From a bacterium (GTDB taxonomy: Bacteria; Sumerlaeota; Sumerlaeia; SLMS01), in NCBI GenBank assembly GCA_016125005.1, contig WGMQ01000017.1, positions 1-55,451 on the forward strand: a DNA stretch of 55,451 bases. The letters run 5' to 3'. Position numbers and translations under genes: made by a program. The notes under the pieces are model-generated. The model was not told the DNA's origin and ran no database searches. It saw nothing but the letters and a program-made list of their open reading frames with translations. Below, in pieces: positions 1 through 8,670 of the stretch (position 1 is the stretch's first letter; each line of letters starts with the position of its first letter).

Positions 1-354
1 CTCCTGATCGAGCAACTGCTGCGATACATGTTCGCGCTGGACGGCGGCGTGTTGGGCAGGGAACTCAAGACGTTCCTGGAAAACAAGCCGGGAGAGTTGA
101 AGGAGAAGACCATGAGCCTGGCGGAAGAACTGATCCAAGAAGGCCTGGAAAAAGGCATCGAGCGCGGTCGCGAGGAGGGCCTCTGCGCGGGGCTGCGCCG
201 CAGCGTCTGCCGTCTGGCGCGGATTCGCTTCGGCGATGATCGCCAGATTGCCGGAGCGTTGGAGAACATCACCCAGCCTGAGCGATTGGAAGACCTGCAC
301 GCCCTCGCCGCCACGGCGAGGACGCTCGACGAATTGGTCGCTGCCGTCCGGTAG
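1..354 (+). CDS. Rpn/PD-(D/E)XK nuclease-transposase family protein, C-terminal part
   Basis: The frame is open from the first base to the TAG at 352-354, so this is the 3' end (117 residues) of a gene that begins outside the window. What is visible is the usual tail of the Rpn/YhgA-like 'putative transposase' family: a charged helical stretch with a repeating GxxxG(I/R)E pattern (GLEKGIERGREEG), followed by a short DUF4351-like helix pair containing LARIRFG. The nuclease core would be upstream, so activity cannot be judged. The internal ATG at 28 is not a convincing start because the frame continues upstream without a stop. Such genes are often multicopy and mobile in bacteria, but I see no terminal repeats here. 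Confidence 0.6.
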   Translation, partial: LLIEQLLRYMFALDGGVLGRELKTFLENKPGELKEKTMSLAEELIQEGLEKGIERGREEGLCAGLRRSVCRLARIRFGDDRQIAGALENITQPERLEDLHALAATARTLDELVAAVR

Positions 355-507
355 TGACCCCTGTGTTCGCCCAACCGGGAGTTTCCCCGAGCGTGAACTG
401 CGCACGGCGGATTGCCCCCATGTCAGATCCAACATCCCCGGTCGGAAGCAGTGGCAAAGGCGGGGGCAGCACCCAGCTCGGCCATCCTGGCAATTGCCCG
501 CCCAGGA

Positions 508-525
508 CAGAATTACGGAATTCTG
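508..525. promoter_or_regulatory. Perfect 7-bp inverted repeat upstream of the opp operon
   Basis: CAGAATT-ACGG-AATTCTG is a perfect inverted repeat with a 4-base loop, in the 278-bp gap between the Rpn-like gene and oppD. It could be an operator for the transporter operon or a weak stem ending the upstream gene; no T-run follows it. The rest of the gap (355-632) holds only a candidate promoter near 569. Confidence 0.4.
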
Positions 526-568
526 ATGCTCTAATGGAGGGCAGCGGCGAACTTCATCCCCTCGTGCC

Positions 569-597
569 TTGACATCCTTTCCCCCCGCTGGATTCTT
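569..597 (+). promoter_or_regulatory. Candidate sigma-70 promoter for oppD
   Basis: A consensus -35 hexamer TTGACA lies at 569-574. After 17 bases there is ATTCTT at 592-597, a poor -10. The position, about 35 bp upstream of the proposed oppD start, is sensible, but the -10 is weak. Confidence 0.3.
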
Positions 598-632
598 GGT
601 CGGGTGAATGTCAATTGATGGGTGGGGTGCTG

Positions 633-1691
633 ATGGCCACAAACCAATCGAGTCCGGTCAACGCCGAGGAACCGCTGCTGGAAATCCGCGAACTGCGGAC
701 ATATTTCTACGGTCATGATACCGTGGCCAAGGCGGTGGATGGAGTCTCCTATCGGATCAACCGGAGACGGACGCTCGGCGTCGTGGGTGAATCCGGATGC
801 GGCAAGTCGATCACCTCCATGTCCATCATGAGGCTCATTCCCCAGCCCCCCGGCAAGATCGTCAGCGGGCAGATCATGTTCAAGGGACGGGACCTGTTGA
901 AGCTCTCCGAGGCGGAGATGCGCAAGGTGCGTGGCAACCAGATCGCGATGATCTTCCAAGAGCCGATGACGTCCCTCAATCCCGTCTTCACCGTCGGCGA
1001 CCAGATTGCCGAGGTCTTCCGGATCCACCGGGGCCTGGGGCGCCGTGAGGCATTGCAGGAAGCCGTGCGCATGCTGGAGATGGTCAAGATTCCCTCGCCC
1101 AAGTCGCGCGTCGATAACTACCCGCATCAGATGTCGGGCGGCATGCGTCAGCGCGTCATGATCGCGATGGCGCTGGCCTGTAACCCGGACCTCCTAATCG
1201 CAGACGAGCCGACGACGGCCCTCGACGTGACGGTGCAGGCGCAGATTCTCGACCTCATGGCGCGGCTCAAGGACGAGTACGGTTCCTCGATCCTCATGAT
1301 TACCCATGATCTGGGTGTGATCGCAGAGATTTCCGACGACGTCGTCATCATGTACGCGGGCCAGGTGGTGGAGTACGCCTCGGCGGAGTCGCTCTTCGCC
1401 GCTCCGATGCACCCCTATACCATCGGCCTGCTCGACTCTCGCCCGCGGCTGAGCGACTACACCTCGAAGGAGCGCTTGCGCCCGATTCTCGGCGCGGTGC
1501 CCTCGCCAACCAAGCACCCCGCCGGCTGCCGCTTTCACCCGCGCTGCCCCTTCAGCACGCCCGAGTGTGAGACCGAAGCCCCGGAAATGCGCGAGTTGTC
1601 GCCCGGCCATCAAGTGCGCTGCCACTGGGCGGAAAAAATCCTCTCCGGATCCCAGCCCCGTCACGACGTGGAAGTGAAGGCGGCCGGGTGA
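633..1691 (+). CDS. oppD: Dipeptide/oligopeptide ABC transporter ATPase (OppD/DppD)
   Basis: ATP-hydrolysing subunit of a peptide importer, acting on the cytoplasmic face of the OppBC-type permeases encoded at 7.1-10.1 kb. Visible motifs are Walker A GESGCGKS (about residues 52-59), Q-loop [10 protein letters not shown], signature MSGGMRQR (about 167), Walker [13 protein letters not shown] and H-loop ITHD. The C-terminal oligopeptide-transporter extension has HPYTIGLL and the cysteine-containing [10 protein letters not shown]. In-frame starts exist at 615 (TTG) and 618 (ATG); I prefer 633 because GGTGGGG sits just upstream, giving 352 residues, normal for the family. The next gene begins inside its stop codon. 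Most such systems have a second ATPase (OppF); none is encoded in this window. Confidence 0.93.
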   Translation: MATNQSSPVNAEEPLLEIRELRTYFYGHDTVAKAVDGVSYRINRRRTLGVVGESGCGKSITSMSIMRLIPQPPGKIVSGQIMFKGRDLLKLSEAEMRKVRGNQIAMIFQEPMTSLNPVFTVGDQIAEVFRIHRGLGRREALQEAVRMLEMVKIPSPKSRVDNYPHQMSGGMRQRVMIAMALACNPDLLIADEPTTALDVTVQAQILDLMARLKDEYGSSILMITHDLGVIAEISDDVVIMYAGQVVEYASAESLFAAPMHPYTIGLLDSRPRLSDYTSKERLRPILGAVPSPTKHPAGCRFHPRCPFSTPECETEAPEMRELSPGHQVRCHWAEKILSGSQPRHDVEVKAAG

Positions 1692-2680
1692 TCGCTCGCT
1701 CGTTCGTCGTTCCGCTGACCCTCATCGCCGGCGCTGCTGCGGCTGGCGAGCCGGCCGCCCCGGTGGTGGCTGTCACTGCGGATTCGCGCTTTGCGGTCGT
1801 GACCCAGACCGCAGGTCGCCTGAAGGACCGCACTCGGATTCAGATCGTTGACGTCCGCAAAGAGGCCCCGATCGCCGACTACGAGGCAGACCTCAGGGAT
1901 GTGCGTGCCGTCGCGCCGATGATCCGGAGCAGCTACTTTTCTGCCGGGCTCGGCGACGGGACCGTCACCGTGTCGAAGCTGGCGGACGGGACGCCGCTCC
2001 GCAGTTGGAAGGCGCATGACGGCCCGATCATCCTGGCGCAGAGCAACTACGGTCTTGGCGACCTGTCCTCAACCGACATCCTGACCACGGTCGGCGCAGA
2101 CGGGCATGTGCGCCGCTGGCGCTCCCACAGCGAGAATCGGCTGGTTGATTTCGATCTTTGCTTCGAGCCACATCAGGCAGTCATCGCGGGTGGTGAGTTT
2201 CTGGCGACCCTCACCGATGAAGGGACGATTTCGTTCTTCGAGCTGGACACCGGTCGCCGTCGCGGCCCGCTTCCCGAGTCCGGCGGTCCCTGGGTTGAGT
2301 TGATCTCCGCCTCAGAGCGACTGATCCTGCTGGGACGCAAGCCGGACGGCACGATCAAGGGTTGGCGCGGGGAGAAGCTAACGCCCTTCTCCGTGGGCGA
2401 GGCGAGTTGGGGGAACCTCACCTCCATGGCGGTGCTCTCCCGCGGTCAGGAGTTGATCCTCCTCCGTGCCGACAACCGGCTTGTCTTTATCGATCTGCCG
2501 ACAGGGGTGGAGGTGGATCGCTGGCGTGAAGACACGCCGCTCCGGGCCCTCCTGCCCGCGCCTGACCCCCGTTGGTTGCTGCTGGTGGAGGATCGCGACA
2601 TCAGCATTATCAGTCCCGCCAGCGAGGACCGGCAGAAGAACCTGGATACGGATAGCGGTCCCGAAATCCTGCTCTTCTGA
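1688..2680 (+). CDS. Exported beta-propeller (WD40-like) protein
   Basis: A 330-residue protein starting at GTG in a GTGA overlap with oppD, so translationally coupled to it. The N-terminus is a signal peptide ([19 protein letters not shown]), followed by repeated blade-like segments of 35-45 residues. The clearest are [19 protein letters not shown] and [17 protein letters not shown], which resemble degenerate WD40 or quinoprotein-type blades. No catalytic motif is seen. The coupling to oppD suggests a periplasmic accessory to the transporter, but that is inference from position only. The exact family is not recognised. Confidence 0.7.
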   Translation: MIARSFVVPLTLIAGAAAAGEPAAPVVAVTADSRFAVVTQTAGRLKDRTRIQIVDVRKEAPIADYEADLRDVRAVAPMIRSSYFSAGLGDGTVTVSKLADGTPLRSWKAHDGPIILAQSNYGLGDLSSTDILTTVGADGHVRRWRSHSENRLVDFDLCFEPHQAVIAGGEFLATLTDEGTISFFELDTGRRRGPLPESGGPWVELISASERLILLGRKPDGTIKGWRGEKLTPFSVGEASWGNLTSMAVLSRGQELILLRADNRLVFIDLPTGVEVDRWREDTPLRALLPAPDPRWLLLVEDRDISIISPASEDRQKNLDTDSGPEILLF

Positions 2681-2689
2681 TCGCAGGGG

Positions 2690-3949
2690 TTACTTCGCCA
2701 CAACACCCTTCAGCGCCAGTTGCGAGGCCAGTTCCGGGGAATTCGGATCGAGTTTGCGAAGCTTCTGGACGTGCAGGAACGCAGTGCCGAGTTCCCGATC
2801 GTCCGGCGTCGACGCCAACTTCTGGATAATCTTCCCTTCGAGTGCGTCCAACCGATCGAGGAGAGTGGGCTTCTTCGGGGGCTCGATCCGCAGCAATCCT
2901 TTGTCCAGCGCGACACCAACCCCGGGCCTCAGGTTCATGGCAATCCACTGGGCGCTGTCGCCGTGGCCGGAGATCACAAACCCGTCGGCGGGAATTGCGG
3001 AGTTGTAGGGTGAGGAAGCCGTCACGACGCCCCCCTGCACAATGACCTCCGTGCCCCAGGGATTGGTGCCCGTATTGGGCTCCCCGTACTTTGGCGTGTA
3101 GACGATCAGTTCGTTTGTGCCTCGGTCACCACCAAACCCTGTCTTGATGGGGGGATCCACCTTGGTGGCGGCGCGCTCGGTGCCGCCGGTGCGCACCCAG
3201 CGATTGGCCAGTCCCTTGGCACTTTCGAGCATTTCCGCGTCGGTCCTGATCGCGCGGAGCCACCGCCAGTAGCCCCCGAGCGTTAGGTGGATGCCGTCGG
3301 TCGTGTAGCGCGGATCGAGGTACCCGTCGGCGCCCTGAAGCAGCGGGTATAGGTTGACGAACTCCATGCCACGTTCCTTGGCGAGTCCCTGGACCTGGGT
3401 GTTGAGATCCCGTACCCGCGGATTGCCTGCCGCGTAGGTGCGCCCCGTGGGCAGCGCCGACTGGACCACGATCCGCGCCTCGGGAAGCGCGTGACGGAGG
3501 TCGTCGAGCAATCCAGCATACTCCTGCGCGAGCGTCGTAGAGGTGGCTGTTTCCTTCCAGGCCACGTCGTTGGTACCGATCATGAGATAGACCGCCGAGG
3601 GCTGGGCCAGGGCCGCCACATCGATTCGGGCGCGGACGCCGGCGATCTTATCACCGCCAATCCCCTGATTGATGACGTGGCCGCCGGGAAAGGCTTCTGC
3701 CAGAGGGAAACCTTCGGTAATCGAATCGCCGAGGAAGACGGTGCCCCCCGGTACCCATTCGGGCGCCTGGCGCAGGAAGATCGCGAGGCGATCCACATAG
3801 TGGGCTCCGCGGGGACGTGCCGTGACCAGTCGGGCTTCGATCAAGTCCTTCGGCGGGAGCGTCGACTCGGCGGCGCTTTCGGCGGAGACCAGCCCGGCGA
3901 ATAGAAAGGTGAGAAGACCGAAAACAAAGAGGCGCAGTGTATGGTTCAC
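2690..3949 (-). CDS. Secreted SGNH/GDSL-family hydrolase
   Basis: Esterase/lipase-type hydrolase of the SGNH superfamily, predicted exported. Block I is FLGDSITEGFP (nucleophile Ser), block II is NQGIGGDKI (Gly), block III is MIGTNDV (Asn) and block V is DGIHLTLGGY (Asp and His), so the full catalytic set is present. A hydrophobic signal peptide (LRLFVFGLLTFLFAGLVSA) follows the GTG at 3949. A second GTG at 3976 would add nine residues ahead of the signal peptide; neither has a good ribosome binding site. After the hydrolase domain there is a region of about 170 residues with no recognised fold. The gene lies on the opposite strand within an otherwise co-directional transporter cluster. Substrate unknown. 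Confidence 0.85.
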   Translation of the reverse strand: MNHTLRLFVFGLLTFLFAGLVSAESAAESTLPPKDLIEARLVTARPRGAHYVDRLAIFLRQAPEWVPGGTVFLGDSITEGFPLAEAFPGGHVINQGIGGDKIAGVRARIDVAALAQPSAVYLMIGTNDVAWKETATSTTLAQEYAGLLDDLRHALPEARIVVQSALPTGRTYAAGNPRVRDLNTQVQGLAKERGMEFVNLYPLLQGADGYLDPRYTTDGIHLTLGGYWRWLRAIRTDAEMLESAKGLANRWVRTGGTERAATKVDPPIKTGFGGDRGTNELIVYTPKYGEPNTGTNPWGTEVIVQGGVVTASSPYNSAIPADGFVISGHGDSAQWIAMNLRPGVGVALDKGLLRIEPPKKPTLLDRLDALEGKIIQKLASTPDDRELGTAFLHVQKLRKLDPNSPELASQLALKGVVAK

Positions 3950-4102
3950 GGAAGGGATCCAATCAGAAGGGTACACAACTACCAGCGAATGCTGCCGCCG
4001 CAGGACCGCGCGGGCAAGCAGGGAGTCGAATCGCGCGACTTGACGCAGCGGAGCGATCGGTGGAGCCTCTCGGCTGAGACTTCTCAGGGGACGCCCCTAG
4101 CC

Positions 4103-4804
4103 GTGACCCTCATCCCACAGCCCCCGCCCGACGCGCCGCTGCCTGTGCGGCTCCTGAAGGCTTGCGGTGGTTTCGGCAAGCCCTCCATCTGGATCGTAGA
4201 CCTTGAGGGCACCCCGCGTGTTTGGAAGACGTGGGCGTGCCGTCCCTCGTGGGAACGGCGCACGCTCGGTCGTCGCTTGGCACAGCATGAAGGAAAGGTC
4301 ATCAAGGCGCTGTCCGGGCTCGAAGGATTCCCGACGCTCCTCGGGCATCCGCACCCCTGGACCATCGAAATGACCCTGCTGGACGCGGAGCCCGTGCCCG
4401 AGATCAAGCACGGCGAGGCGCTCAGCCCGCTCTACTTCGAGCGCCTTTGGGAGGCTCTTGAGGCCATGCACGCGCGCGGCATCAATCACGGGGACCTGCG
4501 CCGCAAGAACCTGCTGCGCGCCCCCGGCGATCCGCACACGCCGCGCTTGGTCGATTTTACCCAGTCCCTCTACTTCCCTCCTCCCCAGAGTTTCCCCAAG
4601 AGCTGGATCCTGAACGAGGCGATCCGCATCGACCGGGTCACCTTCCTCAAGCTCAAACGCTGGTATGCGGGACCCGAGTCGCTCACCCAGATCGAGATCG
4701 GCGAGGCGCTCTGCATCCCCTGGCACCTGCGCGTGGGGCGCTTCCTCCGCCAGAGCCTCTACCGCCCCGTGCGGCGGGCCCTTCAGAAGAAGGCGCCGCG
4801 ATAG
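4103..4804 (+). CDS. Small protein-kinase-like (LPS/Kdo kinase or RIO-like) protein
   Basis: About 233 residues with a minimal kinase fold. There is a candidate beta-3 lysine in RVWKTW, a helix-C-like segment with glutamate (EGKVIKALSGL), the catalytic loop HARGINHGDLRRKNLL (Asp and Asn of HxDLxxxN) and VDFTQ in place of DFG. This pattern is typical of the lipopolysaccharide core kinase (WaaP/KdkA/InaA) and RIO-like families. The frame extends upstream to 3941, but that would overlap the divergent hydrolase gene and adds low-complexity sequence; the GTG at 4103 is my choice, with CTG or TTG starts possible. Substrate could be a sugar of the envelope; not certain. Confidence 0.65.
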   Translation: MTLIPQPPPDAPLPVRLLKACGGFGKPSIWIVDLEGTPRVWKTWACRPSWERRTLGRRLAQHEGKVIKALSGLEGFPTLLGHPHPWTIEMTLLDAEPVPEIKHGEALSPLYFERLWEALEAMHARGINHGDLRRKNLLRAPGDPHTPRLVDFTQSLYFPPPQSFPKSWILNEAIRIDRVTFLKLKRWYAGPESLTQIEIGEALCIPWHLRVGRFLRQSLYRPVRRALQKKAPR

Positions 4805-4864
4805 GGCGTCGGCCCCCTGAAACCCTTGCTTCTCTCGGCGCATCGGCTCATCTCTGTCGGCGTG

Positions 4865-7060
4865 ATGAAAGTATCCCGCGCCTTGGCTGCCACCACACGA
4901 TCCCGCCGACCAGCCGCCGCTTGGGCGACAGGGCTTGCTGCTGCCCTGTTGCTGGGGTGCCCGGCGTCGCCGGAGAAGCGTCGTGCGCAGCCCGCCGCCG
5001 AGGCTGAACCGCCAGCGCCAGCGGCAATCACCGGGGCCGCCTCCGCCGCGGATTTTCTCCCGCCTACCATCACCGACGAGTTCAATCCCGACGTCCCCGA
5101 ACCGGAGCGAGTGCTCCGCCGGGGCAAGGCGGGTGGCGCCATGCGGATTCGCAATCCCGCCAATCTGGCCCACTTCAACGCCGTCACCGTTACCGGCCAG
5201 CCCGAGCGCGTCGTCATCATGCACATGGCCGATGGGCTGCTGAATCAGGACCCGGCGACGTTGGAAATCTTCCCCGAACTGGCCCTATGGTTCTCCCAAG
5301 GGGACTTGATCCGTCGCCGCGGTGGCGAGCCCGAGGAAGGCCGTATTGTCGGACGCGACGATCAGACGATCCAGTGGGTGCCCGGCGCTGCCAGGGTAAC
5401 CTTCTGTCTATACGATGCTCCCGACGGCAAGACTGGCGACACGGAGCTTGTGCTGCGCGATACCGTGGGCGGTGGGAAGCGCCAAGGCTTGGTGAAGCGC
5501 CACCAGCACACGGTCACTGTCGACGAGGGTCTAGTCAGCGACGCCAAGCCGTTGACCATTTCGTTGAGCGAGTTGGATGTCTATACAGTCAAGATCGGGG
5601 ACCGCGAGGAGCGCCGCCCTTGGGCCAAGGAGAATTGCTCCTTCGAGTTTTTCGTCCGTGACGGCGTTCGTTGGCACGATGGCCAGCCATTCACCGCCGA
5701 TGACGTGACCTTCAGCATCGACTGCATTCGCAACCCGGCAATCGACGCATCGACGCTGCGTCCGTACTTCGTCGATATAGACAGCTATCGCACGACCCGC
5801 GAGGGGAAGGCGGTGCGCATCCACTACGCGAAGCCTTATTTCTCGGCGCTGCGCATGTTGGGTGGAATCGAAAGCGACTGGGTGGTGCCGCGTCATGTGT
5901 TCCGTCCCGAGCGCTTCGGCGGAGACGAGAAGGCCTTTGCCGAGTCGTTCAACTCGAATCCCTTCAAGGACTCTCCTGTCTATACGGGAGCCTATCGCTT
6001 CAAGTCGTGGGATCGGTCCGGTGCCCTCGTGATCGAGCGGAACCCCGACTACTGGAAGAATCAACTTCCCGAGGGCGCGGTTCCACGCTGGTATGTGGGG
6101 CAGCCGTGGCTGGACCGGCTCGAATGGATCTTGTACCAGGACTCGGGAGCAGCGCTGAAGGATCTCCAGAACGGACGGCTCGACGCGGACTTCGACGTGG
6201 AGCCAACCACTTGGGCGCAGCCGGAAACGAACAGTCCGGCGTTCCTGAAGCTGATGACGCGCGCCCATTCCATTGGGTTCCTGTACACCTACATCGGCTG
6301 GAACCTGGAGAATCCGATCTTCAAGGACCCGCGCACACGCCGCGCACTGGCGTACCTGATTCCTCGCGACGAGATTGGACGTTACGTTCACAACAACGTC
6401 GCCTTTCCCGTCTCGGGTCCATTCTACGCCAAGGGCCCCGCCAACGATCCTGCGGTGAAGCCGATTCCCTACGATCCGGAGGAGGGCATCCGCCAGCTCG
6501 CCCTTGCGGGGTGGCTGGACCGGGATGGCGATGGCGTGCGGGAGAAGATGATCGATGGAAAGTGGGTACCGCTCCGCTTCAACTACTTCATCCACAACGC
6601 GCGCGACTATCACCAGAAGATCGCCGACATCGTGAAGCAGCATGTGGAGGAGGCGGGCGTCGACATGGGGATCGTCAAGCTGGACTGGACGATCTTCTCG
6701 GAGGTTGTGCGCGACAAGAAGTTCGACGCGGTGCGCTTCGCCTGGGGGCAGGACGTGGAGCCCGATCCTTTCCAGATTTGGCACAGCTCGCAGATCGAGA
6801 ACAAGGGCGACAATTTCATCAGCTACCGGAACGCGCGCATAGACGAGATCTGCGTCCAGATTCGCGAGGAGTTTGACCCGATCAAGCGGTGGACCCTGGC
6901 GCGCGAGATGCACCGAATCGTCGCGGAAGAGCAACCGGTCTGCTTCCTGTTTGGATTCGAGACCGACTTCTTCATCCACCGGAACCTGCGGGGCGTTCGT
7001 CTATACCCGAGCGCCTATCCCACCGATTTCACCGAGTGGTGGTGGGAGAGCCAGCCATGA
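4865..7060 (+). CDS. Peptide ABC transporter substrate-binding lipoprotein (family 5)
   Basis: Periplasmic binding protein (SBP_bac_5, OppA/DppA type) feeding the two permeases that follow. The ATG at 4865 begins a lipoprotein signal with lipobox LLLGC. Family hallmarks are the N-terminal GGAMRIRNPANL region, FEFFVRDGVRWHDGQPFTADDVTFS (about residue 260), NPDYW, and the C-terminal FDAVRFAWGQDVEPDPFQIWHSSQ. At 731 residues it is about 200 longer than usual. Roughly 115 extra residues (about 142-258) lie between the opening PELALWF and the RDGVRWHDG block, where the family normally has a short link. The stop overlaps the next start (ATGA). The upstream ribosome site is weak, and an in-frame GTG lies one codon before the ATG. 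Confidence 0.92.
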   Translation: MKVSRALAATTRSRRPAAAWATGLAAALLLGCPASPEKRRAQPAAEAEPPAPAAITGAASAADFLPPTITDEFNPDVPEPERVLRRGKAGGAMRIRNPANLAHFNAVTVTGQPERVVIMHMADGLLNQDPATLEIFPELALWFSQGDLIRRRGGEPEEGRIVGRDDQTIQWVPGAARVTFCLYDAPDGKTGDTELVLRDTVGGGKRQGLVKRHQHTVTVDEGLVSDAKPLTISLSELDVYTVKIGDREERRPWAKENCSFEFFVRDGVRWHDGQPFTADDVTFSIDCIRNPAIDASTLRPYFVDIDSYRTTREGKAVRIHYAKPYFSALRMLGGIESDWVVPRHVFRPERFGGDEKAFAESFNSNPFKDSPVYTGAYRFKSWDRSGALVIERNPDYWKNQLPEGAVPRWYVGQPWLDRLEWILYQDSGAALKDLQNGRLDADFDVEPTTWAQPETNSPAFLKLMTRAHSIGFLYTYIGWNLENPIFKDPRTRRALAYLIPRDEIGRYVHNNVAFPVSGPFYAKGPANDPAVKPIPYDPEEGIRQLALAGWLDRDGDGVREKMIDGKWVPLRFNYFIHNARDYHQKIADIVKQHVEEAGVDMGIVKLDWTIFSEVVRDKKFDAVRFAWGQDVEPDPFQIWHSSQIENKGDNFISYRNARIDEICVQIREEFDPIKRWTLAREMHRIVAEEQPVCFLFGFETDFFIHRNLRGVRLYPSAYPTDFTEWWWESQP

Positions 7061-8670
7061 TCCGCTTCCTGCTGCGCCGGCTCTTCATCCTGGTCGTGAC
7101 CCTGTTTGGCATTACCGTGCTGACGTTCCTGCTGACGCGCCTCACGCCGGGCGATCCGGCGACGATGCGGCTAGCGGGTGCGAAAGGAGCGAGTCACTCC
7201 AGCGGGGCCTACGAGGAACTGATCCAGCTCAATCGCCAGAACCTGGGACTCGACAAGCCGATCCTGCTGAACTTTCGTTTCGACACGCCGGAGAAGCGTA
7301 TAGACGACGCGATTTCCGAGGCACTTCGTGACACCGATTTTTGGCGCAAGTCGGGCGAGCGTCGCTTGGCGCGTTACGGGCCGATGGCGCTTCCGCCGAT
7401 TCTGGATCGTCTAGACAAGGCTGCGGACGATGCGGACCAGAATCGATTGCTGGAATTGTTGCCGCGGGTCTCGGGCGTTGCCACCACCGCAACGCTGACG
7501 ATGTCGCCCGATGTGCAGGCCGACTGGTGGCGTGCAACGATCACGGAGAAGAAGCTCGGCGTTGCCGATTCCGTCGGTGCCAAGGCCGCCGTGGATGCGT
7601 ACCTGATCGCTTCCGATGAGGGACAGCAATCCGCGCTGGAAGCGGTACGTCGCCACGGGGGCAGGGCGCTCGATCCGTTGATGAATGCGCTTCGTGGCGA
7701 TTCCAAGCAGGTTCCACGCATCGCCGCGGCGCTGGAATCTATCACGTCGGTTTCCTTCAAGGACGAGGACCCGCTCGCCGTTCGGGATCGCTGGGAAGGT
7801 TGGTGGCGCCGCAACCGGGCTGAGTTTGTCGACCCCACTTCCTTCGAGAGTGCCACGCGTATCATGACTGACACGCAGTTTGGCGTGTGGATCGGCCAGA
7901 TCATGCGCCTCGATTTCGGCGAATCCTATGTCAGCCGTCGTCCCGTGTCGCGCATGGTGGGGGAGGCGCTTCCCATCTCGCTTTTGCTGTCCGTGCTGTC
8001 GATCTTCTTCAGCTATCTGTTGTCCATACCGATCGGTGTCTATTCAGCGCTCAAGCGCCATTCACCGGCGGATCGCGTCATCACGGTGATTCTGTTCGTG
8101 CTGTATTCCCTGCCGAGCTTTTGGGTGGCCGGTATCCTGATCCTCACCGTGACCGGCCCGCCATTCCTGACGCTCTTCCCCACGCGCGGCATCTCTTCGC
8201 CGGGCATGGAGCTGTCCGCCTCGTGGGATAATATGGGGGCGTGGCTGACCGACCGGGCGTGGCATCTCGTCCTGCCGGTGTTCTGCCTCACCTACGGGAG
8301 TCTCGCCTTCATCTCGCGCCAGATGCGGTCCGCCATGCTGGAGGTCATCAGTCAGGACTTCATCCGCACCGCGGTGGCGAAGGGGGTACCTCCCCATCGG
8401 GTCGTGTGGAAGCATGCGGTGAGGAACTCGCTCCTGCCGATCATCACGATCTCTGCGGGGATCCTGCCGGAGCTGATCGCCGGCGCCGTCATCATCGAGT
8501 CGATCTTCACGATCCCCGGCATGGGGAACCTCACCTTCACGGCGATCCTGAATCGCGATTACCCCGTCATCAACGCGGTGCTGCTCTTCTCGGCCTTCCT
8601 CACGCTGTTGGGAATCCTGCTGGCGGACCTGGCCTACTCGATTGCCGACCCAAGGATCGAGTACCGATGA
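7057..8670 (+). CDS. Peptide ABC transporter permease OppB/DppB with inserted HEAT-like domain
   Basis: Membrane subunit of the importer, starting at an ATGA overlap with the binding-protein gene. The N-terminus (RRLFILVVTLFGITVLTFLLTR, TM1, then PGDP) and the C-terminal half are canonical, including GESYVSRRPV, five further membrane segments and the EAA loop RTAVAKGVPPHRVVWKHAVRN. The protein has 537 residues, whereas the family is usually 300-340. The excess is one block of about 200 residues (about 75-270) in the first periplasmic loop. It carries HEAT-like helices (ARYGPMALPPILDRL, RRHGGRALDPLMNAL) and a W-rich DRWEGWWRRN motif. The block may touch the enlarged binding protein; that is inference. 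Confidence 0.92.
   Translation: MIRFLLRRLFILVVTLFGITVLTFLLTRLTPGDPATMRLAGAKGASHSSGAYEELIQLNRQNLGLDKPILLNFRFDTPEKRIDDAISEALRDTDFWRKSGERRLARYGPMALPPILDRLDKAADDADQNRLLELLPRVSGVATTATLTMSPDVQADWWRATITEKKLGVADSVGAKAAVDAYLIASDEGQQSALEAVRRHGGRALDPLMNALRGDSKQVPRIAAALESITSVSFKDEDPLAVRDRWEGWWRRNRAEFVDPTSFESATRIMTDTQFGVWIGQIMRLDFGESYVSRRPVSRMVGEALPISLLLSVLSIFFSYLLSIPIGVYSALKRHSPADRVITVILFVLYSLPSFWVAGILILTVTGPPFLTLFPTRGISSPGMELSASWDNMGAWLTDRAWHLVLPVFCLTYGSLAFISRQMRSAMLEVISQDFIRTAVAKGVPPHRVVWKHAVRNSLLPIITISAGILPELIAGAVIIESIFTIPGMGNLTFTAILNRDYPVINAVLLFSAFLTLLGILLADLAYSIADPRIEYR

Noticed and set aside
5531..6979. A 482-codon minus-strand frame opposite the binding-protein gene
   Set aside because: Shadow of a strongly supported family 5 binding protein, with no recognisable domain and no ribosome site.
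8241..8666. N-terminal extension of OppC in an open frame
   Set aside because: It overlaps oppB by more than 400 bp and reads as non-protein-like sequence; the ATGA start at 8667 gives the normal N-terminus.
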